The notes: generated from the letters alone by a model not told the origin. Positions 7,787 to 17,044 are shown, numbered from the stretch's first letter. The stretch is DNA of 64,000 bases from an uncultured Clostridia bacterium (GCA_944384835.1 CALWUU010000036.1:40398-104397), one strand, 5' to 3'. Numbers and translations are program-made.

Positions 7787-8749
7787 TTGCCTGAAATATC
7801 TCACATAAATACAAGCAGTATTGCTGCGGCAAGATTAAATGAAGATGATTGTTCTGCGTTCATTGCCATTGTAGGACGTCCCAATGTGGGAAAATCTTCT
7901 TTGCTCAATACCATGATCGGGCAAAAAGTTGCAATTGTCTCGAGCAAACCTCAAACAACCCGTACCAAAATTATGGGTGTACTGACCAAAGGCAAAAATC
8001 AATTGGTGTTTTTGGATACCCCGGGACTTCACAAACCGCATAATGCTTTGGGGAATTATATGGTAAAATCCATTACGGATTCGGTAGCCGGCGTAGATGC
8101 CTGTCTGTTGGTAGCAGAAGCAGGCAAACCTATTTCTGCGGCAGATAGAGATTTGATAGAAACATTCAAATCATCCAAATTACCTGCATTGCTGGCTATT
8201 AATAAAATTGACTGTATCCCGGAGAAATCTATTTTAATGGAACAGATTACCGCATATACGGAGTTGTTTGATTTTGAAGCAATTGTGCCTGTTTCCGCTG
8301 CAACCGGGAGCGGTGTAAATGACTTAATCGGCGAGTTGGAAAAGTTATGTCAGCCGGGCGGACATTTTTTTGCGGAAGATGCATTGACAGACCAGCCTGA
8401 ACGGGTGCTGGCAGGTGAAATTATACGTGAAAAATTACTGCGTTTGTTGGACAAGGAAATTCCTCACGGAGTTGCGGTTGTAGTAGAGCGTATGCGCGAA
8501 CGTGAGAACCAGCCGGATATGTTGGATATAGATGCAGTGATTTATTGCGAACGGGACAATCATAAAGGAATTATTATAGGTAAAAAGGGTTCAATGCTGA
8601 AACGTGTAGGTTCTTATGCCCGTGAAGATATGGAACGCTTTTTCGACTGTAAAATTAATTTGCAGCTGTGGGTAAAAGTAAAAGAAGACTGGAGAAACCG
8701 CCAGCGTATTTTACAAAGTTTAGGTTACGGAAAAACAGATTTTGAATAG
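7787..8749 (+). CDS. era: GTPase Era
   Basis: A 320-residue essential GTPase that binds 16S rRNA during 30S assembly. Starts at TTG 7787, seven bases behind AAAAGGAGGG. G1 GRPNVGKS (about residues 31-38), G3 DTPG, G4 NKID and G5 VSAATG are all present, followed by a C-terminal KH domain (GIIIGKKGSMLKRVG). The N-terminus has about 20 extra residues ahead of the G domain. Its position between dgkA and yqzL-recO is canonical, except that cdd is missing. Confidence 0.97.
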   Translation: MPEISHINTSSIAAARLNEDDCSAFIAIVGRPNVGKSSLLNTMIGQKVAIVSSKPQTTRTKIMGVLTKGKNQLVFLDTPGLHKPHNALGNYMVKSITDSVAGVDACLLVAEAGKPISAADRDLIETFKSSKLPALLAINKIDCIPEKSILMEQITAYTELFDFEAIVPVSAATGSGVNDLIGELEKLCQPGGHFFAEDALTDQPERVLAGEIIREKLLRLLDKEIPHGVAVVVERMRERENQPDMLDIDAVIYCERDNHKGIIIGKKGSMLKRVGSYAREDMERFFDCKINLQLWVKVKEDWRNRQRILQSLGYGKTDFE

Positions 8750-8866
8750 CACATTTTGTGTGTAGATTTTGTTAAAACTTGTCTATCGATCCAAAAATTT
8801 TCTTTCATAACTTCCCCTTAAATTGTGAATACTGGTAGTAAAGGAATTGAAGGGAGAATCAGTTTG

Positions 8867-9037
8867 ATGATGGATGCATATGCGGCTTGGCATATATTTG
8901 AGCAGACAGGTAAAGTTGAAGATTATATTCGTTACAGTCAACTGAGATCGTTAGAGCAGTTCAATTCACAGGAGGCTATCCATGCAGATCAACACCGATG
9001 GATTGGTGATAATGGAGAGAACAGTAGGAGAAAGTGA
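8867..9037 (+). CDS. yqzL: YqzL family small protein
   Basis: A 56-residue protein beginning at ATG 8867 (a second ATG follows directly), behind AAGGGAGA. The segment WHIFEQTGKVEDYIRYSQL matches the family pattern W..F..TG...DYL.Y..L of YqzL, a tiny protein of unknown function encoded between era and recO in Bacillus. Position and motif together make the call. The reading frame runs 56 bases into recO in another frame, so its tail (DQHRWIGDNGENSRRK) is probably not conserved and may be tolerated overlap. Confidence 0.75.
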   Translation: MMDAYAAWHIFEQTGKVEDYIRYSQLRSLEQFNSQEAIHADQHRWIGDNGENSRRK

Positions 9038-9734
9038 CCGTTTGGTCACACTGCTTACCAGAGAAGAAGGTATCCTTCGTGCCTTTTCACCTCTTGCTAA
9101 AACATTAAAAAGCAAACAAGGCAGTGCTACGCAATTGCTTTGTTATTCCCGCTTTTCTATTTACAGAGGGCGGGATAAATACATAATTAACGATGCACAG
9201 CCGCTGGAAGTGTTTTTTGACCTTCGCAGCGATATTGAAACATTATCCCTCGCCCAGTATTTTTGTGAGCTGGTATCTGTACTTGCTCCGGAAGAAGCGG
9301 CGGCCGGGGATTTTTTGCGTTTGATTTTAAATGCGTTGCACTTTCTTGCAAAAAGAAAACGTCCAAGTTTGATTATAAAAGCGGCAGTTGAAATGAGAAT
9401 GCTGTCCTTGGCAGGGTATATGCCTAATTTAATCTGCTGCCAAAATTGTGCGGTGTATGAAGCGGATGATATGGTGTTTTTGCCGAAAAGCGGCGTTATT
9501 TACTGTGGAAACTGTTATCAGCCTGATGCTGAGTTTGCCTTTCATATGGGGAAAGGCGTTATGACCGGGCTGCGGCATACCATTTATGCGGATTTTGATA
9601 AATTGTTTTCGTTTCAATTACAGCCGGAAGGTCAAAAACAACTGGCGCAGATTACAGAGCAATATGTGCTTCAAACTTTAGAGAGACGGTTTATGACCCT
9701 GGATTTTTACCATCAGGTAGCTGATATGAACTAG
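8982..9734 (+). CDS. recO: DNA repair protein RecO
   Basis: A 250-residue recombination mediator that loads RecA on SSB-coated DNA with RecR. Start ATG 8982 follows ACAGGAGG. N-terminal OB fold (DGLVIMERTVGESDRLVTLL) and the zinc finger at about residues 149-181 (CCQNC ... CGNC) are visible. Length is standard. It overlaps the end of yqzL and precedes mutS2, so a repair-rich transcription unit follows era. Confidence 0.95.
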   Translation: MQINTDGLVIMERTVGESDRLVTLLTREEGILRAFSPLAKTLKSKQGSATQLLCYSRFSIYRGRDKYIINDAQPLEVFFDLRSDIETLSLAQYFCELVSVLAPEEAAAGDFLRLILNALHFLAKRKRPSLIIKAAVEMRMLSLAGYMPNLICCQNCAVYEADDMVFLPKSGVIYCGNCYQPDAEFAFHMGKGVMTGLRHTIYADFDKLFSFQLQPEGQKQLAQITEQYVLQTLERRFMTLDFYHQVADMN

Positions 9735-9791
9735 AACAAAAACAATATGAGTTTGATTGTAATGTTTGTATACATGAATTGAGGAATTACA

Positions 9792-12161
9792 ATGGAAAAC
9801 AATATACAAAAATATATGCAAACCATTGAGTTGGATAAGGTTTTGGAAATGCTTGCGGAAAAAACAGCATGTGCTGACGCTGCCGATTTTGCACGTAACC
9901 TGATCCCGGTAACAGAGATAGAAGAAGTAAAGCAGATGCTGAGTGAAACAGACACAGCATACCAAATGATGGCGCGCTTCGGTGCACCATCTTTTTACGG
10001 CTTACAGCAAATTGTAAATTCTTTGCGCAGAGCACAGTCGGGCGGCGTTCTGAATTTAGCGGAATTTTTAAGCATTGCAGGTGTGCTTCGTACTATGCGG
10101 GGAATAGTGCAATGGAGAAAGAAAAGCGAAGGGCTGCAAACTATGCTGGATTGGCGGTTTGACTCCTTGATATCCAATCAGTATTTAGAAGATAAAATCA
10201 ATCAAACAGTAGCTTCTGAAGAAGAGGTAGCAGATACTGCTTCTGCTGCGCTTGCAGATATTCGCAGAAAAATGCGCCATGCTTCTCAAAAAATACGGGA
10301 ACAATTAGACAGCATGATACGTTCCAATGCTTATCAAAAATATTTGCAGGATCAAATTGTTACCATGCGCGGCGGACGTTATGTGGTGCCGGTAAAAGCG
10401 GAATATCGCGGAGAAGTGCCGGGATTGGTACATGATACCTCTTCCAGCGGTTCTACTTTATTTATTGAACCAATGAGCGTAGTGGAAGCAAATAACGAAA
10501 TCCGTGTACTGCAATCAAAAGAAAAAGACGAAATTGAACGAATTTTAACAGAGCTTTCTGCGGAAGTAGGACAGTTTGCGGATGATATCATTGCAGGATA
10601 TGATGCGGCTGTCCAATTAAATGTCATCTTTGCCAAAGCAGATTTGGCATATACGATGAAAGCAACAATGCCTCAGTTAAATCAGGCGGGTATCATACAA
10701 TTGAAACAGGCAAGACATCCTTTGCTCAATCGTAACACAGTGGTGCCAACAGATATTGTATTGGGAAAAGAGTTTGATACCTTGATGATTACAGGACCCA
10801 ATACAGGCGGTAAGACCGTTACGCTGAAAACAATCGGCTTGTTGTCTGCTATGGCAATGTGCGGATTGATGCTGCCTGTTGCAGAAGGAAGTCAGGTTTC
10901 TGTTTTCCATCATATCCTTGTGGATATTGGGGACGAACAAAGCATTGAGCAATCACTGTCCACGTTTTCTTCTCATATGACAAAAATTATACGCATTATA
11001 GAACAAGCAGATGATAACAGTCTTGTACTTCTGGACGAGTTGGGAGCAGGTACTGACCCAATAGAGGGAGCTGCTTTGGCAATTGCCATTTTGGAACACC
11101 TAAGAAAGCAAGGATGCAAAATTGCAGCGACCACCCACTATGCAGAATTGAAAGAATATGCACTGCAAACAGACGGCGTAGAAAATGCTTGCTGTGAATT
11201 TGATGTACAAACCCTTCGTCCCACGTATCGTTTGTTGATTGGAGTGCCGGGACGCTCCAACGCTTTTGCAATTTCCAAACGTTTGGGAATAGAGGATTCT
11301 ATTATTCAGCGTGCCAAAGAGCTGGTTTCCGAAGAAAATAAAAAATTTGAAGATGTTGTACGCAGTTTGGAAGAAACACGTCAGCAATTGGAAGAAGAAA
11401 AAGCACAAGCGGAAGCATTGCGCTTACAAGCGGTAAAAGTCAATGAATCTGCTCAGGAGCAAAAGAAAAAAATAGAAGCCAATGCGGCAAAAGAAATTGA
11501 AATTGCACGTCGGCAGGCTTCCAATTTAGTTGCCCGAACTCGCGCGCAGATTGATGCGTTAATGGAAGAAATGGATCAAATGCGCAAGCAAAAAAGTATG
11601 ACGCCGGAACAAAAAGCCAAATTAAATCAAGGTATTCGCTCTTTGGAGGATATGGCGGATCCTGTTCACAAAAAAGCAAAAGAGAATTATGTATTGCCTC
11701 GTCCGTTAAAAATTGGCGACACTGTTTTGATTTTTGATATTGATAAACAGGCAACGGTCATTGGTTTGCCAAAAAATTCAGACCAAGCAGAAGTGCAGGC
11801 GGGTATTATGAAAACGCGTGTTCCTCTTTCTAATTTGCGATTAATGGAGCAAGAAAAGGTGAAAGTACCTCAAGCTGCTTCCGGAAGAGGCGCGAGAACG
11901 GACAGAGCCCATGCCAAAGTAGTTCAGGAATTGGATATACGGGGACAAACTGCAATGGACGCTTTGTTGGATGTGGATCATTTTATTGATGCCGCGGTGA
12001 TGGCTGGGGTACATCAATTAAGCATTATTCATGGAAAGGGAACAGGCGCTTTGCGCGCTGCAGTACAGCAGCATTTGAAAAAACATCCTTCCGTGAAAAG
12101 CTACCGTTTGGGTGTGTTTGGAGAAGGTGAAAGCGGCGTTACCATTGTAGAATTAAAATGA
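9792..12161 (+). CDS. mutS2: Endonuclease MutS2
   Basis: A 789-residue MutS homologue without mismatch-recognition domain I. Seen: clamp/lever helices, Walker A TGPNTGGKT (about residues 333-341), LLDELGAGTDP Walker B, TTHYAELK, a Lys/Glu-rich coiled coil (about 520-620), a KOW-like region, and the C-terminal Smr nuclease domain (LDIRGQTAMDALLDVD, IHGKGTGALR). In Firmicutes it suppresses recombination and rescues collided ribosomes. Start ATG 9792 follows GAGGAATT. Length is normal. Confidence 0.96.
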   Translation: MENNIQKYMQTIELDKVLEMLAEKTACADAADFARNLIPVTEIEEVKQMLSETDTAYQMMARFGAPSFYGLQQIVNSLRRAQSGGVLNLAEFLSIAGVLRTMRGIVQWRKKSEGLQTMLDWRFDSLISNQYLEDKINQTVASEEEVADTASAALADIRRKMRHASQKIREQLDSMIRSNAYQKYLQDQIVTMRGGRYVVPVKAEYRGEVPGLVHDTSSSGSTLFIEPMSVVEANNEIRVLQSKEKDEIERILTELSAEVGQFADDIIAGYDAAVQLNVIFAKADLAYTMKATMPQLNQAGIIQLKQARHPLLNRNTVVPTDIVLGKEFDTLMITGPNTGGKTVTLKTIGLLSAMAMCGLMLPVAEGSQVSVFHHILVDIGDEQSIEQSLSTFSSHMTKIIRIIEQADDNSLVLLDELGAGTDPIEGAALAIAILEHLRKQGCKIAATTHYAELKEYALQTDGVENACCEFDVQTLRPTYRLLIGVPGRSNAFAISKRLGIEDSIIQRAKELVSEENKKFEDVVRSLEETRQQLEEEKAQAEALRLQAVKVNESAQEQKKKIEANAAKEIEIARRQASNLVARTRAQIDALMEEMDQMRKQKSMTPEQKAKLNQGIRSLEDMADPVHKKAKENYVLPRPLKIGDTVLIFDIDKQATVIGLPKNSDQAEVQAGIMKTRVPLSNLRLMEQEKVKVPQAASGRGARTDRAHAKVVQELDIRGQTAMDALLDVDHFIDAAVMAGVHQLSIIHGKGTGALRAAVQQHLKKHPSVKSYRLGVFGEGESGVTIVELK

Positions 12162-12177
12162 TGATGGAGGATAGATT

Positions 12178-12624
12178 ATGAAAAAGTTAAGTACTAAAAT
12201 ATTGAAACAAATCATTCCGTTTACTTTTATATTTGCAATGTTTTGTTCTATCATTGGACTAACAGGTTGCTCCGATACAACAAATACTTCGAATACAGTA
12301 TCCGACTCAATTTCTTATCAGCAGGTTCCTGCAGAGGAAGCAGCAAACATCATGCAGTCCGAAACGAATTATATTATTTTGGATGTTCGTACAGCAGAAG
12401 AATTTGCAGATGGACATATTCCGGGCGCTATTAATATTCCCAATGAAACCATTGGTACTGAAACGATAGAACAGCTTCCTGATAAAGAACAATTGATTTT
12501 GGTTTATTGCAGAAGCGGAAACAGAAGCAAACAGGCTGCTGAAAAGTTAGTGAATTTGGGATATACCAATATTGTTGAATTTGGAGGAATCAATGACTGG
12601 AGCGGAGAGATTGTTACCGAATAG
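12178..12624 (+). CDS. Rhodanese-domain lipoprotein
   Basis: A 148-residue exported lipoprotein: a basic N-terminus, a hydrophobic stretch and the lipobox LTGC with Cys at about residue 31, then a Ser/Thr-rich linker and a single rhodanese domain (residues 50-147). The active-site loop is CRSGNRS, containing the sulfur-accepting Cys; upstream LDVRTAEEFADGHIPGAINIP is the standard CH2A region. It should act on the outer face of the membrane, perhaps in sulfur transfer; the acceptor is unknown. It follows mutS2 by 16 bases with GATGGAGGAT as binding site, and ends the operon at a terminator. Confidence 0.9.
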   Translation: MKKLSTKILKQIIPFTFIFAMFCSIIGLTGCSDTTNTSNTVSDSISYQQVPAEEAANIMQSETNYIILDVRTAEEFADGHIPGAINIPNETIGTETIEQLPDKEQLILVYCRSGNRSKQAAEKLVNLGYTNIVEFGGINDWSGEIVTE

Positions 12625-12653
12625 AACACATTAATATGAAGAGATTGTGTGAG

Positions 12654-12685
12654 ACCTTATCCGTGAAAACGGATAAGGTTTTTTA
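12654..12685 (+). terminator. Intrinsic terminator after the rhodanese lipoprotein
   Basis: A 10-bp perfect stem (12654-12663 with 12670-12679) with loop TGAAAA and a TTTTTT tail. Confidence 0.9.
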
Positions 12686-12704
12686 TTAAATTTTTCTTTT
12701 CACA

Positions 12705-12733
12705 TTGACATTAGCTGTGATTTATTATATAAT
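12705..12733 (+). promoter_or_regulatory. Consensus sigma-A promoter of the ylxM-ffh operon
   Basis: TTGACA (12705-12710), 17-base spacer, TATAAT (12728-12733): a perfect match in both hexamers and spacing, 50 bases ahead of the ylxM start. Confidence 0.9.
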
Positions 12734-12783
12734 GCATATCTGTAAAGTGAATTAGCTTTACACATGACAGGAGGTTCTCTGTT

Positions 12784-13146
12784 ATGGCTAAAAATTTAGA
12801 AATTTCATTTCTGCTGGATTTCTATGGCAGTATGCTGACAGAAAAACAGCGGATTATGATTGAATATTACTATAATGATGATCTTTCATTGGCAGAAATT
12901 GCAGATAATGAGGGCATCACACGCCAAGGAGTACGGGATTCCATTAAACGTGCGGAAGGACAGCTTTTGGAATTGGAAGAACGTCTTGGTCTGGTAAAAA
13001 GATTCCAGCAAATGCAAGCAGGATTGGAAAAAATTCTGCTTGCGGCTGCAGAAATACGGAAATATAACCAAAAACATGGCAGTGCAGAAAAAATTGATGC
13101 CTGCGCAAACGATATTATGCAGCTGGCAGAGCAGCTGCGCGATTAG
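12784..13146 (+). CDS. ylxM: YlxM/p13-like DNA-binding protein
   Basis: A 120-residue helical protein with a sigma70 region 4-like helix-turn-helix (SLAEIADNEGITRQGVRDSI). YlxM proteins are encoded directly before ffh in Firmicutes and associate with the signal recognition particle system; the role is regulatory or structural. Start ATG 12784 follows AGGAGG. It is the first gene of the SRP/ribosome operon behind the consensus promoter. Confidence 0.92.
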   Translation: MAKNLEISFLLDFYGSMLTEKQRIMIEYYYNDDLSLAEIADNEGITRQGVRDSIKRAEGQLLELEERLGLVKRFQQMQAGLEKILLAAAEIRKYNQKHGSAEKIDACANDIMQLAEQLRD

Positions 13147-13171
13147 AAAATGAACAGAAAGGGTGAAATAA

Positions 13172-14515
13172 GTGGCGTTTGAAGGACTTGCAGACAAACT
13201 GGCCAATTCGTTTAAACGATTAAAGTCAAAAGGTAAATTAACAGAAGCGGATGTTCGTGAAGCAATGCGTGAAGTGCGTTTGGCTTTGCTGGAAGCGGAC
13301 GTTAACTATAAAGTAGCAAAAGATTTCACCAATACCGTAACAGAACGTGCTATTGGCACTCAGGTTATGGAAAGCCTTACACCGGGTCAAATGGTGGTTA
13401 AAATTGTAGATGAAGAGCTTACCAACTTGATGGGCGGTGAAGAAGCAAGAATTGCCACACCGCCAAAACCGCCTACCATTATTATGATGGTTGGTTTACA
13501 GGGTGCAGGTAAAACCACTCATGCGGCAAAACTTGCAAAGTTTTTTAAAAGCAAAGGCAACCGACCAATGCTGGTAGCCTGCGATATTTATCGTCCTGCG
13601 GCAATTAAACAGCTGCAGGTGGTTGGTGAACAGGCAGGTGTTCCTGTATTTGAAAAAGGAAACCAAGCTCCTGTGAAAACTTGTGAAGAGGCAATTCGCT
13701 ACGCCAGAGACTACGGACACGATATTATGATTATCGATACCGCAGGTCGTTTACAGATTGACGAAGAACTGATGAACGAGCTGCGCGAGATCAAAGAGAA
13801 AATCGGTCCCCATGAGATTTTGCTTGTTGTAGACTCTATGACAGGTCAGGAAGCGGTTAACGTTGCAAAAACCTTTGATGAATTGTTGGAAATCAACGGT
13901 GTTATTTTAACCAAATTAGACGGCGATACCCGCGGCGGTGCGGCGCTTTCCATCCGTGCCGTAACAGGAAAACCAATTAAATTTGTGGGCGTAGGCGAAA
14001 AGCTGGATAATCTGGAAGTATTCCATCCGGACCGTATGGCTTCCCGTATTTTGGGCATGGGCGATGTGCTTACTTTGATTGAGGACGCACAAAACAAAAT
14101 CGATGAAAAAGCGGCGGAAGAAGCTGCCCAGAAGATTTTGCAAAATAAGTTTGACTTAAATGACTTATTGAACCAATTTGCTCAAGTGAGAAAAATGGGA
14201 CCGTTGAAATCTGTGATTTCAAAATTGCCGGGTATGGATAAACAACTGAAAGATGTCGACGTGGACGATCGTCAAATGGATCGTATGGAGGCAATCATTC
14301 TTTCCATGACAGAGAAAGAACGCCAAAAGCCGGACATCATCAATCCTTCCCGCAAACGCAGAATTGCTGCGGGCAGCGGAATGAAGGTAGAAGATGTCAA
14401 CCGTTTGCTCAAGCAGTTTGAAACAACACAAAAGCTAATGCGTCAAATGCGCGGCAAAAAAGGCAAACGCCGTCCTATGATGCCGCCGGGCATGGGCGGT
14501 ATGGGTGGATTCTAA
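13172..14515 (+). CDS. ffh: Signal recognition particle protein Ffh
   Basis: A 447-residue SRP54 GTPase that binds 4.5S RNA and signal peptides and docks with FtsY at the membrane. Starts at GTG 13172 behind GAAAGGGTGA. The N domain helical bundle, G1 GLQGAGKTTHAAKLA (about residues 107-121), DTAGR, TKLDGDTRGGAAL and the methionine-rich M domain with its GMGGMGGF end are all intact. ftsY and smc, often upstream, are not in the window. Confidence 0.98.
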   Translation: MAFEGLADKLANSFKRLKSKGKLTEADVREAMREVRLALLEADVNYKVAKDFTNTVTERAIGTQVMESLTPGQMVVKIVDEELTNLMGGEEARIATPPKPPTIIMMVGLQGAGKTTHAAKLAKFFKSKGNRPMLVACDIYRPAAIKQLQVVGEQAGVPVFEKGNQAPVKTCEEAIRYARDYGHDIMIIDTAGRLQIDEELMNELREIKEKIGPHEILLVVDSMTGQEAVNVAKTFDELLEINGVILTKLDGDTRGGAALSIRAVTGKPIKFVGVGEKLDNLEVFHPDRMASRILGMGDVLTLIEDAQNKIDEKAAEEAAQKILQNKFDLNDLLNQFAQVRKMGPLKSVISKLPGMDKQLKDVDVDDRQMDRMEAIILSMTEKERQKPDIINPSRKRRIAAGSGMKVEDVNRLLKQFETTQKLMRQMRGKKGKRRPMMPPGMGGMGGF

Positions 14516-14609
14516 CATCCATTTACAAATAGCTATTCATCCAATGAATATTTTTATTGGTGAACATAAATGATTTCATTTTTATTTTATATGTTTGGAG
14601 GACAAAAAC

Positions 14610-14852
14610 ATGGCAGTTAAAATCAGATTAAAAAGAATGGGTGCAAAAAAAGCTCCTTTTTACCGTATTGTAGTAGCAGATTCCCGCAGTCCAAGAGATG
14701 GCCGCTTCATTGAAGAAATCGGTTACTATAACCCAATGGAAGATCCAAAGGTTGTAAAAGTAGACGCTGACAAAGCAAAAGATTGGATCTCAAAAGGCGC
14801 TCAACCTACAGATACTGTAAAAAATCTATTCAAAAAACATGGAGTTCTGTAA
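14610..14852 (+). CDS. rpsP: 30S ribosomal protein S16
   Basis: An 80-residue S16 protein ([20 protein letters not shown]). ATG 14610 follows TTTGGAGGAC; the upstream in-frame TTG lies inside that site. [19 protein letters not shown] is the family signature. Its place between ffh and the KH-domain gene is canonical. Confidence 0.98.
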   Translation: MAVKIRLKRMGAKKAPFYRIVVADSRSPRDGRFIEEIGYYNPMEDPKVVKVDADKAKDWISKGAQPTDTVKNLFKKHGVL

Positions 14853-14870
14853 TAATTGGGAGGATAACCC

Positions 14871-15104
14871 ATGAAAGAATTATTGTTGACAGTTGCAAAA
14901 GGTTTGGTAGAATTTCCTGACCAAGTAACCGTGGAAGTGGATGAGCCTAATGAAGAAGGCGTTATTGTATATCACTTGCATGTTGCTGAAAGCGATATGG
15001 GAAGAATTATTGGTAAACAAGGTCGTATTGCAAAAGCAATTCGTACCGTTATGTATGCTGTTGCAACCCGTAACGATAAAAAAGTAGCTGTTGAAATTGC
15101 GTAA
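14871..15104 (+). CDS. khpA: KH-domain RNA-binding protein KhpA (YlqC)
   Basis: A 77-residue single KH-domain protein with the GxxG loop in GRIIGKQGR (residues 44-52). KhpA forms a complex with KhpB (Jag/EloR) and affects cell elongation and sRNA binding in Gram-positives. Encoded 18 bases after rpsP with GGGAGGATA as binding site. A terminator follows it, so rimM-trmD may depend partly on read-through. Confidence 0.93.
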   Translation: MKELLLTVAKGLVEFPDQVTVEVDEPNEEGVIVYHLHVAESDMGRIIGKQGRIAKAIRTVMYAVATRNDKKVAVEIA

Positions 15105-15112
15105 CGCAAACG

Positions 15113-15152
15113 AAAAAAGTTGTAACATCTTGGCTATGTTACAACTTTTTTT
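15113..15152 (+). terminator. Intrinsic terminator between khpA and rimM
   Basis: An 11-bp stem (15118-15128 with 15136-15146), extendable by flanking A:T pairs, followed by seven T. It lies inside an otherwise co-directional operon and probably sets a lower level of rimM-trmD transcription. Confidence 0.85.
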
Positions 15153-15193
15153 GCTGGAAAGATAAATGGGCGAGCATTGTAAAGGAGATTTGT

Positions 15194-15712
15194 ATGCTGA
15201 AAGAGTTTTTAGAGGCAGGCAGAATTGTAGGAACCCATGGAATCAAAGGAGAACTAAGGGTAGACCCTTGGTGTGATTCTCCGGAATTTCTGAAACAATT
15301 TAAAACGCTTTATACAAAAGACGGTGCGCAAGCATTAGAAGTGGTTTCCAGCCGTGTGCATAAAAATTTACTTTTGGTACAGCTAAAAGGAATTGATACC
15401 ATAGAGCAGGGAGACAAAATGCGCGGAAAAGTGTTGTTTATTAAGCGTAGTGATGTCACGCTGCCCAAAGGCCGCTATTTTATTTCAGATTTGCTGGGTA
15501 TGGAAGTATATCACGCAGACGACGAAACCATTTGTTACGGTACCATTACAGATGTGATCAAAACGGGCGCAAACGATGTATATCAAATTACAGATAAACA
15601 ACAAAAGAACTATCTCATTCCCGTGATTGACCAAGTGGTCGTTGATACGGATATTCAAGGCAGAAAATTGCTCATTCGTCCCATGAAAGGAATTTTTGAG
15701 GATGAGAATTGA
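15194..15712 (+). CDS. rimM: 16S rRNA processing protein RimM
   Basis: A 172-residue 30S maturation factor. N-terminal RimM domain (AGRIVGTHGIKGELRV) and C-terminal PRC-barrel domain (GRYFISDLLGMEVY, NDVYQI, LIPVIDQVV) are both visible. Start ATG 15194 follows AAAGGAGAT. Its 3' end overlaps trmD by 11 bases, consistent with translational coupling. Confidence 0.95.
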   Translation: MLKEFLEAGRIVGTHGIKGELRVDPWCDSPEFLKQFKTLYTKDGAQALEVVSSRVHKNLLLVQLKGIDTIEQGDKMRGKVLFIKRSDVTLPKGRYFISDLLGMEVYHADDETICYGTITDVIKTGANDVYQITDKQQKNYLIPVIDQVVVDTDIQGRKLLIRPMKGIFEDEN

Positions 15713-16457
15713 TTTTTTAACATTGTTTCCTGAAATGTGTAAGACAGTAATGGATGAAAGCATTATCGGCCGTGCACAAAAAAAGGGAGCTGTCGAGGTT
15801 TGTTATCATCAAATCCGGGATTATGCCAATAATAAGCATAACCGTGTGGATGACCCGCCGTTCGGCGGTGGAATGGGAATGCTTTTGCGTGCTGAACCTC
15901 TTGCTTTGTGTATGGATGACGTAATCAAACAGTTGGGGAAAAAGCCTTATTTTATTTATATGTCTCCCTTGGGAAGTGTTCTGACACAGAAAAAAGCAAT
16001 AGAACTTTCCCAAAAAGAGAATATTGCCATTCTTTGCGGGCATTATGAGGGTATTGACGAACGTATCATTGAGGATTATATTGATGAACAAATTTCCATT
16101 GGCGATTATGTGCTTACCGGCGGAGAATTACCCGCTTTGGTGCTGGCAGACGCTGTTTGCCGCATGCTGCCGGACGTGCTCTCTGACAATGTTTGTTTTG
16201 AAGAAGAAAGCCATTATAACGGTCTTTTGGAGTACCCTCAATATACTCGTCCCGCAAACTTTAGAGGAAAGGAAGTGCCCCCTGTATTGCTTTCAGGACA
16301 TCATGCAAATATTCAGCGTTGGAGACGGGAACAATCTTTGCTCAGAACTGCTAAATATCGACCGGATTTGATTGAAAAAGCAAGAGAAGCCGGTTCTTTG
16401 ACAGACGAAGATTTGGAATATTTGTCACAAATTGCAGATGAGTTGGAAGAAAAATAG
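15702..16457 (+). CDS. trmD: tRNA (guanine-N1)-methyltransferase TrmD
   Basis: A 251-residue SPOUT methyltransferase making m1G37 in tRNA. I choose ATG 15702 inside the end of rimM (MRIDFLTLFPEM). Motifs: DDPPFGGGMGML, CGHYEGIDERI (trefoil-knot SAM site), ISIGDYVLTGGELPAL. Length is normal. rplS, which usually follows trmD, is not found here. Confidence 0.96.
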   Translation: MRIDFLTLFPEMCKTVMDESIIGRAQKKGAVEVCYHQIRDYANNKHNRVDDPPFGGGMGMLLRAEPLALCMDDVIKQLGKKPYFIYMSPLGSVLTQKKAIELSQKENIAILCGHYEGIDERIIEDYIDEQISIGDYVLTGGELPALVLADAVCRMLPDVLSDNVCFEEESHYNGLLEYPQYTRPANFRGKEVPPVLLSGHHANIQRWRREQSLLRTAKYRPDLIEKAREAGSLTDEDLEYLSQIADELEEK

Positions 16458-16497
16458 CGATTCACAGTGTGTTTTTTTGCGCATAATATATTTTAAC

Positions 16498-16520
16498 GTT
16501 GAAAAGTTTTCAACATTTTT
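16498..16520 (+). terminator. Weak palindrome / possible terminator after trmD
   Basis: GTTGAAAA-G-TTTTCAAC (16498-16514) followed by ATTTTTG. As RNA it gives only a 6-bp stem with a 5-base loop, so it is a weak terminator or a DNA palindrome. The same TTTTCAACAT arm also occurs near 752. Confidence 0.4.
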
Positions 16521-16603
16521 GTTATTATGCACAAATACGTGAGAGAGGTTATTTCTGCAATAGGTCATCAAGCCAAATTTTACAGAATTTTGTTGATGTT
16601 TTC

Positions 16604-16631
16604 TTGACGATATTGCGAATTATGTTATAAT
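16604..16631 (+). promoter_or_regulatory. Sigma-A promoter of ptsH
   Basis: TTGACG (16604-16609), 16-base spacer, TATAAT (16626-16631), followed by an 87-base untranslated leader to the ptsH ATG. Confidence 0.8.
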
Positions 16632-16718
16632 GGTTCTGTCTAATATAAATCGTCCGATTCTTTAGTGTGAGTTTTTATAAATTTGAAGCTTTTAATTATG
16701 GTATAGGAGTGAATAAAC

Positions 16719-16982
16719 ATGTATGTTAAAGAGGTAGTAGTACAAAACCAAGTAGGTTTGCACGCACGCCCAGCTACATTTTTTATCCAAAAAGCAAACG
16801 AATATAAATCATCCATTTGGGTTGAAAAAGAAGAACGCAGAGTAAATGCAAAAAGTTTACTTGGTGTTTTGTCTTTGGGTATTGTTGGAGGAACTACCAT
16901 TCGTATCATTGCAGACGGTGCTGATGAGCAAGCCGCGGTAGACAGCCTTGTTGAGTTGGTACAATCCGGATTTACAGAATAA
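16719..16982 (+). CDS. ptsH: Phosphocarrier protein HPr
   Basis: An 87-residue HPr. The phosphorylatable histidine is in GLHARPA (residue 15), so it is an HPr rather than the Gln-containing Crh paralogue; the regulatory serine region is NAKSLLGVLSLG (Ser near 46), the target of HPr kinase. It carries phosphate from Enzyme I to PTS permeases and in Firmicutes is the CcpA cofactor. It is monocistronic here, with its own promoter and terminator; ptsI is not adjacent. Confidence 0.95.
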   Translation: MYVKEVVVQNQVGLHARPATFFIQKANEYKSSIWVEKEERRVNAKSLLGVLSLGIVGGTTIRIIADGADEQAAVDSLVELVQSGFTE

Positions 16983-16992
16983 GAGAGCAGTA

Positions 16993-17020
16993 AAAGCACC
17001 GTTTACGGTGCCTTTTTTTA
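16993..17020 (+). terminator. Intrinsic terminator after ptsH
   Basis: A 6-bp GC-rich stem GCACCG/CGGTGC (16996-17001 with 17006-17011), TTTA loop and TTTTTTT tail. Confidence 0.85.
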
Positions 17021-17044
17021 TGTTTGCACAAGGAGGGCAGCTTT

